A DNA stretch of 64,000 nucleotides, taken from NCBI GenBank assembly GCA_900314635.1, contig OMVY01000005.1:1-64000 (forward strand), written 5' to 3'. Below the pieces are notes generated by a model, which saw only the letters and a list, made by a program, of their open reading frames with translations, was not told the DNA's origin and did no database searches. Of this stretch, positions 17,097 through 27,250 are shown in pieces (position 1 is the stretch's first letter; each line of letters begins with the position of its first letter). Both the position numbers and the translations under genes were made by a program. This stretch comes from an uncultured Methanobrevibacter sp. Its GTDB lineage: Archaea; Methanobacteriota; Methanobacteria; Methanobacteriales; Methanobacteriaceae.

Positions 17097-20000
17097 ATGA
17101 ATATCAAAAGATATCTATATATATTGCTAATTTTTCTTGTTTTAGTCAGCCTGTCTGCCGTTAGCGCAGCAGATGACAATGCAAATGGGATTATTAGTGT
17201 TGATGACAATGACGAACTTATTTTAGACGAAGCAATCGATGATGATGTTTCAAGCGCTAATAATAATTATGATGAAGAACTTATTTTAGAAACCCCTGCT
17301 GATGATCTTGTTGGAAGTGAAAATGATGCAACTCCCCTAAAGGAGGGTGCAACAGGCTCATTTTCAGATTTGAATAAATTGATTAATGAAGATTTCAGCA
17401 GCAATGACACTATCACTTTAAGCAGCAATTACAAGTACTCAGACGGTGATGATGATTTCGTGCATGGAATCGTTATAAACCGTGGAGTAATCATAGACGG
17501 CAACGGCTTTACACTAGATGGATCAAATAGTGCACGTATGTTTGATGTGGAGACAAATAGTGAAGTTATAATCAAGAACATTAATTTTATTAATGGATAT
17601 GCAACAGGTGAAAATATTGCTTATTTTAAAGATGGTGGGGCAATATACAGTTCAAACTCTGCAAATAGTAAAGTGATAAATTGCAATTTCACAAACAACA
17701 TTGCAGAATATGATGGGGGCGCCATTTACGGTGGACGAGGAACTGCAATTAACTGCACATTCATCCAAAACACCGCAAAAAAGGTGTATGCTGGAGCAAT
17801 AAGTTTTTATGATGCGATAAACTGCACATTCATCCGAAACACCGCAAAATATGGTGGAGCAATAACTGATTCCACTGCAATTAACTGCACATTCATCAAC
17901 AACACTGCACAGGGTGCTGGAGCCATGCTTAGGAGCACTGCTGTTCTTTGCAGATTTGTAGAAGATTCTGATACAACTTCAGAGACAAATATTGTCACTC
18001 CCGCTTTCAGTGTTTCTGATTTGACCACTGTATACCATTCAGGAGATAAGCTATTGTTCAATCTGACAGCAAACGATGTAAATTATGATGGATTGGACGC
18101 TGAGATAAAAATTTATAAAGGCGAAACCCCAATCAAGACAATTCATGCCTTAAGCGGAAGCGATAATGGTTGGGTTGTTGATTTGCCTCTCGGCACCTAT
18201 AAGGTCGTCTTAAGTCTCGAATCACATCCTGATGTCAAACCGGTCAATGCTGCATTGACAGTCACAACTGATGGAACAACATTCACAGACTTAAATGAAC
18301 TTATAAACGGCAATTCCGATGATACAATCACTTTGGATAAGAATTATACTTATAATCCTGATATTGATTCTGATTTTAAAAATGGGGTGGAAATCTACCG
18401 CAAATTGACAATAATTGGAAACGGATATACAATAGACGGTGCAGGCCAAGCAAGAATACTTGATCTCCAACAGGGAAAAACAACATTGAAAAATATTACT
18501 TTTAAAAATGGAAGTCAAAGCTTCTTTTTCGGTGGAGGTGCAATTCGCTGTGTTGCATTAGTCGAGATTACTAACTGCACTTTCATAAATAACCACGCTC
18601 CTTCAGGCGGTGCCGTTCAACTACAGGGCTGGGACAATGTGATATCCGATTGTGTTTTCATAGGCAACACTGCAGACCGTGGTGCTGCAATAGAATTGAG
18701 TGCAGCGGCTTACAATACAATTACTGGCTGTGTATTTTATGACAATGATATTTTCGCATCACAGGCTGATGGATGTGAAATAAACAACAATATATTCTTT
18801 AATTCAACTATTACCTTTGACTGGACCCAAAAATACAATATTGACAATAACTGGTTTGGAAATAATGCAACAAATTATGATGAAAAGCCAGTGACAGAGG
18901 ATTACAATATTAAAAGTTGGTTGTTTTTAAATGCAACAGCTGATCCTGATACAATCTCCATTATTGATACGTCTGACATCATCTTTAAATTGTATGTTTA
19001 TCATCCAAATTCCGGTGATGTATCCGAGTATGATTCAGGTCTTTTATATCCGGTTAACTTGAATGTAACTGCAATCAATGGTACTATTAATAAAAATACT
19101 GTTAAATTAGGTGAACCAATAATATTTGGACCGTTTGCTTTGGGTTCAGGTAGTGTAACTGCTTCAATTGAAAATGCAACCTATATGAGCATTATAACCG
19201 TCAATAAGATTCAAACAGAAATAACTGGCAATGCAATCACTGCAACCTACAATGTCAACAAGGATTTGGTTATCACATTGAAAGACAGCGATGGAAATCC
19301 AGTTAGTGGTGTTAATGTCACTGTTGACTTAAACGGTGCCAAAACATACACTACCGACAGCAACGGCCAGGTTAAAGTGTCAAGCAAAGGACTTGCTCCA
19401 AAAGCATACACTGCCAAGATAACATTCAACGGCAACACCAACTATGCCAAATCAACCAAAGACATTAAGGTTACCGTTAAAAAGGCCACTCCTAAATTGA
19501 CTGCCAAGAAGAAAACCTTCAAGACAATTCCTAAAACCAAGAAATACACAATCGTCTTAAAGGACAATACAGGCAAGGCAATCAAGAAGGCCAAAGTCAC
19601 CCTCAAAGTCAAAGGCAAAACATATAAGGCCAGTACCAACTCTAAGGGCAAGGCAACCTTCAAGATCACCAAGCTCAACAAGAAGGGAACCTACAAGGCA
19701 ACAATAACATACAAGGGAAACAAATACTACAAGAAAGTATCCAAAAAGGCTAAAATAAAAGTTATTGTTACTTTCAAGACCGTTTCCAAGGGAAGCAAGG
19801 ACAAAGCAACCGTTAAGGAAATCCAGCAAGCACTAAAAGACCACGGATACTACCTTTCCTATAAAGGCCACTACCTTAAAGTCGACGGCAAGTTCAGCAG
19901 CTGCACATTCAGATCAGTAAAAGAGTTCCAGAAAGACAAGAGTCTTAAGGTAACTGGTAAGGTTGATGAAAAGACCGCACACAAACTTGGAATAATTTAA
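17097..20000 (+). CDS. Adhesin-like surface protein with beta-helix, Ig-like and PG-binding-like domains
   Basis: A 967-residue secreted protein. Residues 1-25 are a signal peptide ending near VSAAD; an acidic linker follows. Residues 85-300 and about 395-600 hold parallel beta-helix repeats (N-C-T-F-I-x-N-x-A patterns, as in pectate lyase-like folds). Around 700-790 is an Ig-like Big-type domain (DSDGNPVSGVNVTVDL), followed by a Lys-rich second Ig-like segment (about 795-895). The C-terminus (about 905-967) resembles a peptidoglycan-binding-1 domain (VKEIQQALKDHGYYL, FKEFQKDKSLKVTGKVD-like), probably anchoring the protein to pseudomurein. Such proteins are abundant in Methanobrevibacter and thought to mediate cell contact. 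A hairpin terminator follows. Confidence 0.85.
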   Translation: MNIKRYLYILLIFLVLVSLSAVSAADDNANGIISVDDNDELILDEAIDDDVSSANNNYDEELILETPADDLVGSENDATPLKEGATGSFSDLNKLINEDFSSNDTITLSSNYKYSDGDDDFVHGIVINRGVIIDGNGFTLDGSNSARMFDVETNSEVIIKNINFINGYATGENIAYFKDGGAIYSSNSANSKVINCNFTNNIAEYDGGAIYGGRGTAINCTFIQNTAKKVYAGAISFYDAINCTFIRNTAKYGGAITDSTAINCTFINNTAQGAGAMLRSTAVLCRFVEDSDTTSETNIVTPAFSVSDLTTVYHSGDKLLFNLTANDVNYDGLDAEIKIYKGETPIKTIHALSGSDNGWVVDLPLGTYKVVLSLESHPDVKPVNAALTVTTDGTTFTDLNELINGNSDDTITLDKNYTYNPDIDSDFKNGVEIYRKLTIIGNGYTIDGAGQARILDLQQGKTTLKNITFKNGSQSFFFGGGAIRCVALVEITNCTFINNHAPSGGAVQLQGWDNVISDCVFIGNTADRGAAIELSAAAYNTITGCVFYDNDIFASQADGCEINNNIFFNSTITFDWTQKYNIDNNWFGNNATNYDEKPVTEDYNIKSWLFLNATADPDTISIIDTSDIIFKLYVYHPNSGDVSEYDSGLLYPVNLNVTAINGTINKNTVKLGEPIIFGPFALGSGSVTASIENATYMSIITVNKIQTEITGNAITATYNVNKDLVITLKDSDGNPVSGVNVTVDLNGAKTYTTDSNGQVKVSSKGLAPKAYTAKITFNGNTNYAKSTKDIKVTVKKATPKLTAKKKTFKTIPKTKKYTIVLKDNTGKAIKKAKVTLKVKGKTYKASTNSKGKATFKITKLNKKGTYKATITYKGNKYYKKVSKKAKIKVIVTFKTVSKGSKDKATVKEIQQALKDHGYYLSYKGHYLKVDGKFSSCTFRSVKEFQKDKSLKVTGKVDEKTAHKLGII

Positions 20001-20010
20001 ATAATTTCAT

Positions 20011-20048
20011 GTGGATGCAATTTGCATCCTCACATTTTCTTTTTTTTG
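20011..20048 (+). terminator. Hairpin terminator after the adhesin gene
   Basis: The palindromic segment GGATGCAATTTGCATCC (20013-20029), extended by GTG/CAC, is followed by a T-rich run (TCTTTTTTTTG). It lies 13 bases after the adhesin stop codon region. Confidence 0.65.
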
Positions 20049-20210
20049 AATAAATTATCTTACATAATATAAATTAGTATATTCTCTCGGTTCATGCCCT
20101 TTTGTAAATATTTTTTGCAATAGGAAATAATCATATAAATATCAGTTCATATGACTTTTGATAGAAAGTATTATATACTTTTTTTATTAATATTTAATTA
20201 AGAAATTTTT

Positions 20211-20338
20211 CTTTTATAGGAGGAATTTTTTATAATTTATAAAAATTATTCTTTTATAGGAGGAATTTTTTATAATTTATAAAAATTATTCTTTTATATA
20301 TTGAATTTTTTATAATTTTTAAAAATTTTCTTTTATAC
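20211..20338. repeat. 40-bp tandem repeat, about three copies
   Basis: Two identical 40-bp units (20211-20250 and 20251-20290), each starting CTTTTATAGGAGGAATTTTT, are followed by a diverged third (20291-20330) and the start of a fourth. Each contains AATTTTTTATAATT followed by an inverse-like AAAAATT. The block lies just before the ATPase gene at 20381. The AGGAGG in each unit resembles a ribosome site with no start codon nearby. Confidence 0.88.
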
Positions 20339-20380
20339 AAAATGTTTTTTTATAGCAAAATATAAATGGGGTGAAAATCT

Positions 20381-21616
20381 ATGATGAATAAATTAATCAA
20401 ACGTGGCACTTATGTTGATAAATTAAAGGATTATGTCAACTCTGATTTTGTCAAGGTTTACATTGGAATCAGAAGGTCTGGTAAAACTAGTTTAATGTAT
20501 AATATTATTGATGAAATTAAATTAATGGGAGTAAAAGATGAAAACATAATATTCATTTCCTTTGAATCACGAGAATACGCGCATATTGATAGTTGCGAAC
20601 AATTAGATGAAGTTGTTTACAGCAAAACAGAAAACCTTGAAGGAAAAGTATATCTATTTTTTGATGAAATCCAACAGGTTAAAGGCTGGGAAAAATCTAT
20701 CAACAGTTATAGGGTTTCAATTGATTCCGACATTTACATTACAGGTTCAAATTCAAAATTACTGTCAGGGGAGCTTGCAACACTTCTAACTGGAAGATAT
20801 CTCACAATCAATGTTTATCCATTTTCATTCAAAGAATTTCTGCAGTATAAAAATGAAATAGAAGGAATAGAATTAACAAAAGATACAATTACTGAACTGT
20901 ATGATGATTACTTTAACTTTGGCGGTATGCCAGGTATCTTATCATTGGGCAGTGATGAATTTAAAAAATTGGCCTTGAAAGACATTTATAATTCCATATT
21001 GTTTGAAGATGTTGTTTCTCGATTTAAGATAAACAACATTGACTTGTTGCAACGCTTTGTAAGGTATATGATTAGCAGTACTGGTGAAATATTTTCATCC
21101 AAAAGCATACAGAACTATTTGAAAAGCAACAACATATATACTTCCCAGGACACATTGCTTAAATACAATCAATATTTAAATCAATCATTTTTCATTTCCA
21201 AATGTAAATGCTTTCAGCTTAAAGGAAGAAAAGAAATGAAAATACTTGGTAAGTACTACTTGACAGATCATGGATTTCACCATGCGCTAATAGAAGACAA
21301 CATGTTGAAGGTTACTAAAATCCTTGAAAATATCGTTTATGTGGAACTTTTGAGAAGAGGATACAAGATTAATATCGGAAGAAATCCCGACAATACTGAA
21401 GTGGACTTTGTATGTGAAAAATCTGGAAAATACAAGTATATTCAAGTTTCTTACAGGCTAACAAGCGAAAAGACATTAAACCGTGAAATCACACCATTAT
21501 TGAGAATACCTGATAAATTTGAATCAATATTGATAACAACTGAAAATCATGACTTTTCAAAAGAGGGCGTTAAACATATGAACATAATTGATTTCCTATG
21601 TGGAGATGATGTGTAA
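20381..21616 (+). CDS. AAA family ATPase with DUF4143 domain
   Basis: A 411-residue protein. The N-terminal ATPase has Walker A GIRRSGKTS (about residues 30-38) and Walker B YLFFDEIQQVKGWE (about 90-103), followed by the sensor-type ITGSNSKLLSGELATLLTGR segment (about 126-145), the hallmark of the AAA_14/DUF4143 family. The C-terminal DUF4143 part ends in a domain with a nuclease-like pattern (EVDFVCEKSGKYKYIQVSY, about 347-365). These proteins are common and often in multiple copies in anaerobes and archaea; their role is not established. A GGGGTGA ribosome site precedes the ATG. It lies between two adhesin-type sequences. Confidence 0.85.
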   Translation: MMNKLIKRGTYVDKLKDYVNSDFVKVYIGIRRSGKTSLMYNIIDEIKLMGVKDENIIFISFESREYAHIDSCEQLDEVVYSKTENLEGKVYLFFDEIQQVKGWEKSINSYRVSIDSDIYITGSNSKLLSGELATLLTGRYLTINVYPFSFKEFLQYKNEIEGIELTKDTITELYDDYFNFGGMPGILSLGSDEFKKLALKDIYNSILFEDVVSRFKINNIDLLQRFVRYMISSTGEIFSSKSIQNYLKSNNIYTSQDTLLKYNQYLNQSFFISKCKCFQLKGRKEMKILGKYYLTDHGFHHALIEDNMLKVTKILENIVYVELLRRGYKINIGRNPDNTEVDFVCEKSGKYKYIQVSYRLTSEKTLNREITPLLRIPDKFESILITTENHDFSKEGVKHMNIIDFLCGDDV

Positions 21617-21810
21617 TATTATAATTCTCCCATTTTTTTTACACAAGTGTTTGTCAGTGTGTGGTGCAGTATTTACATTAAATTTAGCTTGTTTAATATT
21701 TCAAAGGAATAATTAGATAATTTATATGCTAAAAATACTATTTCATACTTAGATAACATATAATCTGTTTTCAGAATTATATCGATAGTCATAGAAATTA
21801 CTATTTATAT

Positions 21811-22232
21811 TACCAAACAGCACTCAAATCGATGCAACTTATGGTGCTAACGGTATCTGGCGGGCAGTACATACATTGACGATTACGGTGAATATAAAGT
21901 CAATGCAAATATGTCGGATTGGATAATGTAGCTATTAACAATGCTACAATAACCGTCAAAAAGATTCAAATAGAAATAACAGGCAATGCAATCAAGAAGG
22001 CCAAAGTCACCCTCAAAGTCAAAAGCAAGACCTACAAGGCAACGGTCAAGAAAATACAAGGGCTTTGATGAACAACGGCTACTATCTCACATACAAAGGA
22101 CATTAGTTGAAAATAGATGGTAAAAACAATTCCTGTACTGTTAGGTCAGTCAAACAGTTCCAAAAAGCCAAAAAACTTAAAGTCACTGGAAAAGTTGACG
22201 AAAAAACTGCTAAGAAACTAAAATTAATTTAA
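21811..22232 (+). pseudogene. Decayed adhesin-like gene, 3' remnant
   Basis: Fragments in changing frames match the C-terminal part of the adhesin at 17097-20000: TVKKIQ-EITGNAI, then IKKAKVTLKVK and KTYKA joined by deletions. These are followed by a peptidoglycan-binding-like tail with GYYLTYKGH, an in-frame TAG, and KVTGKVDEKTAKKL to a proper TAA at 22230-22232. A frameshift occurs near 22060. Large internal deletions relative to the intact gene are evident. It probably arose by duplication of an adhesin gene and later decay. Confidence 0.8.
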
Positions 22233-22263
22233 AGAGTTTATTAATAACTCTTTTTCCCTCTTT
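22231..22263 (+). terminator. Terminator hairpin after the adhesin remnant
   Basis: The arms AAAGAGTT (22231-22238) and AACTCTTT (22246-22253) flank a short loop and are followed by a T-rich tract, giving a hairpin terminator that survives after the decayed gene. Confidence 0.55.
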
Positions 22264-22271
22264 TTTATAAA

Positions 22272-22307
22272 TTTAAAATTATTTCGTTAGGTTGTTATAA
22301 AACGAAC
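22272..22307 (-). repeat. Dispersed 37-bp element, copy 1 (inverted)
   Basis: Reverse-complement copy of the element found twelve more times at 32.4-43.8 kb. It carries TTTCGTTAGGTTGTTATAAA, with one change from the usual GTTATG core, and ends AACGAAC. It is isolated, 40 bp after the decayed adhesin gene and its terminator. Confidence 0.85.
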
Positions 22308-22371
22308 TGAAAAAAAGTAATGAAAAATTGAAAAAAGTTTAAAGTTTTGAGATTTGTTTCATAAGTTGATT

Positions 22372-22503
22372 TTAGTAGCGTTCTCCATCAACCAATTCAA
22401 GATCATCAGGATTTCTAATGACATAACCACATTCATGGCATTTGTATGTGGTGTAGTTGATCTCTTCAATAGCTTCAGAACCGCATCTTGGACATCTTAT
22501 CAT
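22372..22503 (-). CDS. 43-residue zinc-ribbon protein
   Basis: A short gene reading MIRCPRCGSEAIEEINYTTY then KCHECGYVIRNPDDLE. Two C-x2-C knuckles (Cys 4/7 and 20/23) form a rubredoxin-like zinc ribbon. GGAGTTAAAAT precedes the ATG, giving an acceptable ribosome site. Small zinc ribbons of this kind are common in methanogens, with unknown partners. Confidence 0.75.
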   Translation of the reverse strand: MIRCPRCGSEAIEEINYTTYKCHECGYVIRNPDDLELVDGERY

Positions 22504-22617
22504 ATTTTAACTCCTATTTATTCATTCTAGATGCAAAATCTCTTCGCAAATGCATCGTTATATATAATATAAATCGACCAAAAAGCCAACTGATTATTCT
22601 TAAAGATTTAAATCACA

Positions 22618-22935
22618 TCAACGACTGTTTATTTTATCAAGTTCTCTTTGGGCGGATTTCTGTAATGCCTTTAGCCTGTTGTCCATTAAAATATTTTTCT
22701 TGCGTTCAATTTCATCTACGACTTCCTTATATAATCTTCCTGCTTCGTGATAATTCCCATTCTTTTTAAATCTATGGGCTACAGCTGATTTCATCCTCAT
22801 GGATTCTAAAAAGCTCTCAACAGCACCTTCGTAATCATCGTCGTTGCCGCCATTAAGATATCCCATATATGCTTTATCAGGCACTCCGATACTATCTCCC
22901 CAGTCTGATGGATCTCCCACATTCCATTTATCCAT
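22618..22935 (-). CDS. Conserved-looking small hypothetical protein
   Basis: A 105-residue hydrophilic protein. The first 35 residues are Gly/Asp-rich (KWNVGDPSDWGDSIG, GYLNGGNDDDYEGAVESFLESM); the rest is helical with KNGNYHEAGRLYKEVVDEIE, reminiscent of a single TPR-type hairpin, ending in a Lys/Glu-rich helix. I do not recognise a family. A strong GGGGG ribosome site lies before the ATG. It stands alone between the small zinc ribbon and tfb. Confidence 0.65.
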   Translation of the reverse strand: MDKWNVGDPSDWGDSIGVPDKAYMGYLNGGNDDDYEGAVESFLESMRMKSAVAHRFKKNGNYHEAGRLYKEVVDEIERKKNILMDNRLKALQKSAQRELDKINSR

Positions 22936-23159
22936 AGTTTTTAACCCCCATTTTAGTTATTTAACTCTTAGAGTCTTATCTCTTAAATTATTTCATTTTA
23001 AAAAACAAACAAAACAACTCATAACTATGAATTATGAATTTTTTAAGTTGAATATTTTTTAAAAATAGATTAAAAAAAAAGAAAAAAACTCATGGAAAAC
23101 ACATTCAAGTGCAAACCAAGAGTCTCTGGTTTTATATGTTTATACCAATAGCTACAGTT

Positions 23160-24149
23160 TTATAATGTAACTCCCATTTCCAATTGCTCGGTGAGTTCCT
23201 TGTATCTGTTACGGATGGTAACTTCAGTAACTCCAGCTACTTCTGCAACATCTCTCTGGGTTTTTCTCTCACCTAAGAGAACTGATGCGATATATAATGC
23301 AGCTGCTGCCACTCCAGTAGGACCTCTTCCTGAAGTCAGACCTTTTTCCATAGCCTTTTCAATGATTTCAATGGATTTGGACTGTACCTCACCAGATAAT
23401 CCAAGCTCACTTGCAAATCTTGGAACGTAGTCTACAGGGGATGTTGGAGGCAGTTTGATATTCAATTCCCTTGTGAGGAATCTGTATGTTCTTCCAACTT
23501 CCTTCTTGGTAACTCTGCTTACCTCTGCGATTTCATCTAAAGTACGTGGAACCTTGCATCTTCTGCATGCTGCATAAAGTGAAGCAGCTACTACTCCTTC
23601 AATACTTCTGCCTCTGATAAGCTTGTTTTCAACCGCGCTTCTGTATACGACTGAAGCGGATTCCCTTACAGATCTTGGAAGTCCAAGTCTTGAGGAGTCA
23701 CGGTCGAGCTCGCTTAATGCGAATGCCAGGTTTCTTTCGGTAGCGCCAGAAATTCTGATTTTTCTCTGCCATTTACGAAGTCTGTACCATTGAGCTCTGT
23801 TTCTTGCAGGAATGTCCCTACCATAAATATCCTTATTCCTCCAATCAATCATGGTACTTAATCCCTTATCGTGAATGGTGTAGGTGATTGGAGCTCCTAC
23901 TCTTGTACGCTTGTCTCTTTGCTCGTGGTCGAAAGCCCTCCATTCAGGACCCATATCAACGATGTTTTCATCAATGACCAAACCGCAGTTTGCACAAACG
24001 ACTTCGGCTCTTTCATAGTCGCCGATTAAATCGGTAGAACCACAATCAGGACATACTGTAGTTCTCTTAGGAGTATTGTCCTCTTGCTGGCGACGTCTAC
24101 GTGATACTCTAGGTTCATCTGGAATTTCTGTTTTTAATTCTTCGTTCAT
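23160..24149 (-). CDS. tfb: Transcription initiation factor IIB (TFB)
   Basis: A 329-residue archaeal TFB. It bridges TBP on the TATA box to RNA polymerase and sets the start site. The N-terminal zinc ribbon has CPDCGSTDL and CANCG (about residues 38-56), followed by the B-finger/linker ending near [17 protein letters not shown], then two cyclin-like repeats (about 135-225 and 230-320) with [15 protein letters not shown] and [17 protein letters not shown]. Length is normal for the family. It is on its own transcription unit, minus strand, about 225 bp from gar1. Confidence 0.97.
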   Translation of the reverse strand: MNEELKTEIPDEPRVSRRRRQQEDNTPKRTTVCPDCGSTDLIGDYERAEVVCANCGLVIDENIVDMGPEWRAFDHEQRDKRTRVGAPITYTIHDKGLSTMIDWRNKDIYGRDIPARNRAQWYRLRKWQRKIRISGATERNLAFALSELDRDSSRLGLPRSVRESASVVYRSAVENKLIRGRSIEGVVAASLYAACRRCKVPRTLDEIAEVSRVTKKEVGRTYRFLTRELNIKLPPTSPVDYVPRFASELGLSGEVQSKSIEIIEKAMEKGLTSGRGPTGVAAAALYIASVLLGERKTQRDVAEVAGVTEVTIRNRYKELTEQLEMGVTL

Positions 24150-24277
24150 GTTACTCTCTCTTTAACGATTATTTTTTTATTCAACAGTCGATAGAATCCT
24201 ATTTAAAAAAATAATAGCTAAGAATTCTATTTAATATAGTATATTAGATAAATTTAAGCAAGCAATAATATGTTCAT

Positions 24278-24387
24278 ATACAAACTTTGTTAACGCCTAT
24301 TCGTTAATCCACAGCATTTATACAAACTTTGTTAACGCTTATTCTTGGGCAAAATAGCATTTATACAAACTTTGTTAACGCTTATTC
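24278..24387. repeat. 42-43 bp tandem repeat overlapping the gar1 stop codon
   Basis: The segment ATACAAACTTTGTTAACGC followed by YTATTC is present three times, its ACAAAC starting at 24280, 24322 and 24365. On the minus strand the gar1-proximal copy contains the last gar1 codons (AAG CGT TAA), so the gene's 3' end plus about 20 bases of downstream DNA has been duplicated twice. Each unit also holds GTTAAC and a small CAAAC-TTTG dyad (ACAAACTTTGT). Confidence 0.9.
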
Positions 24388-24764
24388 TTTTGGTTAAATC
24401 TTTTTGATTTGTTTTTACGCTTATTGCTTTTAGAACGTTTATCTTTGGAATTTTTATTTTTAAAAGATTTATTTTTGGATTTCTTACGATTCTTGGAGTT
24501 TTTAGCTTTTGATTTCTCCAACTCTTTTTTTGTGGAGACATACAATTTCTCGCCTGTTCTGCTTTCAAGATCCCTTCGATTTACAGATTTAAAAAGACTT
24601 ACTGCAACGTATGGATTTTTCACTGGACCAAAAACATTGTAAACCTTGCCTATTTTCTGCTTGTCATTAGTATAAACAAAAGCGTGAGCTGGTGGCATTT
24701 GCTCGGATCTGACAATGAGCTTTCCAGAATTAGCGAGATGTAAAATATTTCCCAAGTGTTTCAT
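24375..24764 (-). CDS. gar1: H/ACA ribonucleoprotein subunit Gar1
   Basis: A 129-residue protein. Residues 1-75 match the archaeal Gar1 core, a beta-barrel that binds the pseudouridine synthase Cbf5 in the H/ACA guide RNP: GNILHLANSGKLIVR, then IGKVYNVFGPVKNPYVAV. Residues 85-129 are an extended Lys/Arg/Asn/Ser tail, longer than in most archaeal Gar1 and probably RNA-binding. The ATG lacks a ribosome site, and a TATA-like element lies about 27-38 bases before it, so the mRNA is probably leaderless. The 3' end overlaps a tandem repeat. Confidence 0.88.
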   Translation of the reverse strand: MKHLGNILHLANSGKLIVRSEQMPPAHAFVYTNDKQKIGKVYNVFGPVKNPYVAVSLFKSVNRRDLESRTGEKLYVSTKKELEKSKAKNSKNRKKSKNKSFKNKNSKDKRSKSNKRKNKSKRFNQKNKR

Positions 24765-24790
24765 AAAAAATCAGCTAAAAATAAATTTTT

Positions 24791-24827
24791 ACATTTATAT
24801 ATAATAAACATACTCATATATAAATGT
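24791..24827. promoter_or_regulatory. gar1 promoter with symmetrical TATA elements
   Basis: A perfect inverted repeat with 12-base arms ACATTTATATAT (24791-24802) and ATATATAAATGT (24816-24827); a third ACATTTATATA follows at 24834. On the minus strand the first arm gives a TATA box about 27-38 bases before the gar1 ATG. The symmetry could direct transcription both ways. Confidence 0.55.
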
Positions 24828-25017
24828 TTCGCTACATTTATATATAAAATTTTAAGTTTTATAAAAGTATTTCTAATAAACTCCCATAGCGCCTATAGGA
24901 ATTTAGAAAATATTTCTTTAAAAAAAATAACAAGAATTTGTGTGAAAAAACAAAATAGTTAAATATGTTAAAGTACAAAATATGATATGTTGTTATTTTT
25001 TTAGAATATTTTCAACG

Positions 25018-25091
<74 letters not shown>

Positions 25092-25217
25092 TTTTTTATT
25101 GCTTTTTTTATATCAGATTTAATTCAATGGCCAGTACCACATATTTAATTTAAACTGGCAAATGACCTGCACTCTTTTTCAAGCAAAATATTTAATTTGA
25201 AACCTAATATCAACAAG

Positions 25218-25979
25218 CTAAAGAGTTGATTTAAAACCAATAGCTTCAGAAAGCAGCATTCCCTCTTTAAGCTTTTTAATGATGTTCCTTTCCTTGACAA
25301 GAATATTGAATGTCTGAACAATCACATCTTCGAATAATTCCTGAGGCACCAGAACAACTCCGCTTTCATCCCCAAAGATGAAATCACCAGGCTTTATGAT
25401 GTTGTCCCCAAGCTTGACTGTTACTTCGATCTCGCCGAGGCCCAAAGCCTTGCCGGCATTAGGCAGAATATCACGTGCGAATATAGGATAATCCATGTAT
25501 AAAAGAGCATCTATGTCTCTTGCATACCCCCAGAGGACTGTTCCTTTGATTCCTTTCTCATCTGCACAAGTGGAAGCAAGTTCTCCCCAGACTGATGCAG
25601 GCTCTCCATAGCAGTATAAAAATAAGACATCCCCCTCTTCAGCATTATCCATAGCCAAGAGAGAAGTACCCCAGTCATCAGTATTGGTTCTTGCTGTGAA
25701 GACTGTTCCATACATCTTGTTGTTGTTGATGGATTTGATGCCTTCCAAAACACAACTGCGGCCGCAAACAGCATTGCAAGCATCTGAAAGCTGACATGCA
25801 GAACTGGAGTCCAGGACCTGTTTAAGCAGATTATGCCTCTCTGCATTTTTTCCATTGTCCTTTAAATCCTCAATGGAAAAATCGCCTTTTTCAAGCTTTA
25901 TGCTATCAAGATCCAACTCATCCAAACTCATTTTCTTTGATTTTCTCACCATTTTAATAGGATCGACTTTAGCCAACAT
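25218..25979 (-). CDS. RraA-like family protein
   Basis: A 253-residue protein with the RraA/4-hydroxy-4-methyl-2-oxoglutarate aldolase-type fold from about residue 45 on. Visible marks are SACQLSDACNA near 59-69, TARTNTDDWG near 95-104, and the core motif SVWGELASTCADEKGIKGTV (about 130-149) with its catalytic Gly/Ala/Asp context, then YARDIDAL. Members range from aldolases to regulators of RNase E in bacteria; in archaea the role is undefined, so I give no gene symbol. The N-terminal 40 residues are an extension. AAGGTGTT precedes the ATG. Confidence 0.75.
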   Translation of the reverse strand: MLAKVDPIKMVRKSKKMSLDELDLDSIKLEKGDFSIEDLKDNGKNAERHNLLKQVLDSSSACQLSDACNAVCGRSCVLEGIKSINNNKMYGTVFTARTNTDDWGTSLLAMDNAEEGDVLFLYCYGEPASVWGELASTCADEKGIKGTVLWGYARDIDALLYMDYPIFARDILPNAGKALGLGEIEVTVKLGDNIIKPGDFIFGDESGVVLVPQELFEDVIVQTFNILVKERNIIKKLKEGMLLSEAIGFKSTL

Positions 25980-26933
25980 AACACCTTCAATTATAAAAAA
26001 ATTTGCTTAAAAATAGTTTTCATTAACAAATATATTATATCTCAGATATCTAATAAAGATTTCTAATATCAATTTTTCTCTAATAGAGATTCAAAATAAA
26101 CAATCCCCAAATACAGATTTCAGCTAATAGCGATATGATCCCAAAATATGAATTTACTCTAATTGAGACTTAAAATAAATAGTTAAAGAAATTAATTTTT
26201 AGTCATGCGAAAAAAATATAAAATAATTTATATACCATAATGAAGAAAATACTATATGGATACTAAAATCATAATATAAAAATGATATTCACATTATTTA
26301 TTATTCACAATTATTACTTATAATAAAAAAGGGAGTAAAAAAAATAAAGGAAATGAAATTAAACAGGGTTAAATTAGTTGAAATTAAGAAATAAGCAATA
26401 TCGTTAGAATATTGAAAAAAATAATATTTAACTAACCATTTATAAATCAAACTAATCTAATCAATTTAAAACTAAATTATTTAAAGCATTGAAATTATTA
26501 AAATAAAATCATTAATTTAAGGATAATGGGAAAAATTATGATTATCAATAAATTATAAAAAACAAATAATAATCAAATTATTAAATAATTGCTTGTCCTT
26601 TATTAAATAATTCAAAGATTTTTATATTTTTATTAAAATTCAATCATGATGTTTTAAAAATATAATAACCGTATAAATTTAGCAAAATCGCGAAAATAAT
26701 TTATTTCGGTCATTGGAAGTCATTTATTTGACATAAGAATTTATATTTTAGAATCAGAATCTAGCGGATGAGAATAACTTAAATATTTAAATCCTGATAA
26801 GCTCCAATATCTCTTTTTATATTTGATTAATCGATAAATTATTCATTTATTGATTTAAACCTTATTAATCAAATTAAAAAGATAAAACAGCCATTAATTT
26901 ATGAAATAGCTCAAAAATTATGGATATTGCTTT

Positions 26934-27016
26934 TTGTCTTTAATGGACATTGCACATTGTCTTTTAATGGATAATGCATTTGTCTTTAATAGAATTGCAT
27001 ATTGTCTTTTTAATTA
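26934..27016. repeat. 23-bp degenerate tandem repeat, four copies
   Basis: The core TTGTCTTTAATGGA recurs in slightly changed form at 26934, 26957, 26980 and 27002, a period of 22-23 bp, each preceded by TGCA/TTGC. It lies within the gene-free region 280-360 bases before dnaG. Confidence 0.75.
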
Positions 27017-27215
27017 AAAAATAACTGTTTATAGTATCTCATTTTACAAATTAAATTTAATACTAATTTAAATAACTTTGGAACATTAAGTTTTGAAGTT
27101 TAATTAAATTAAATAGATTTAATTCATTATGAATAATTAGTTTTACTAATTAAAGACTCGAAAATTATTTACTTATGTATTATGGTATAATTTAAATTAT
27201 AATCAAATTATAATA

Positions 27216-27250
27216 AGCTAGTTTAGACTAGCTCGGCTAGTAAAACTAGC
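27216..27250 (+). promoter_or_regulatory. Paired CTAG hairpins before dnaG
   Basis: Two adjacent hairpins: AGCTAGT-TTAG-ACTAGCT (27216-27233) and GCTAGT-AAA-ACTAGC (27236-27250). Together they contain CTAG four times in 35 bases. They lie about 40 bases before the dnaG ATG, upstream of its AAGGAGG site, and may form an mRNA leader structure or a protein-binding site. Confidence 0.5.
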
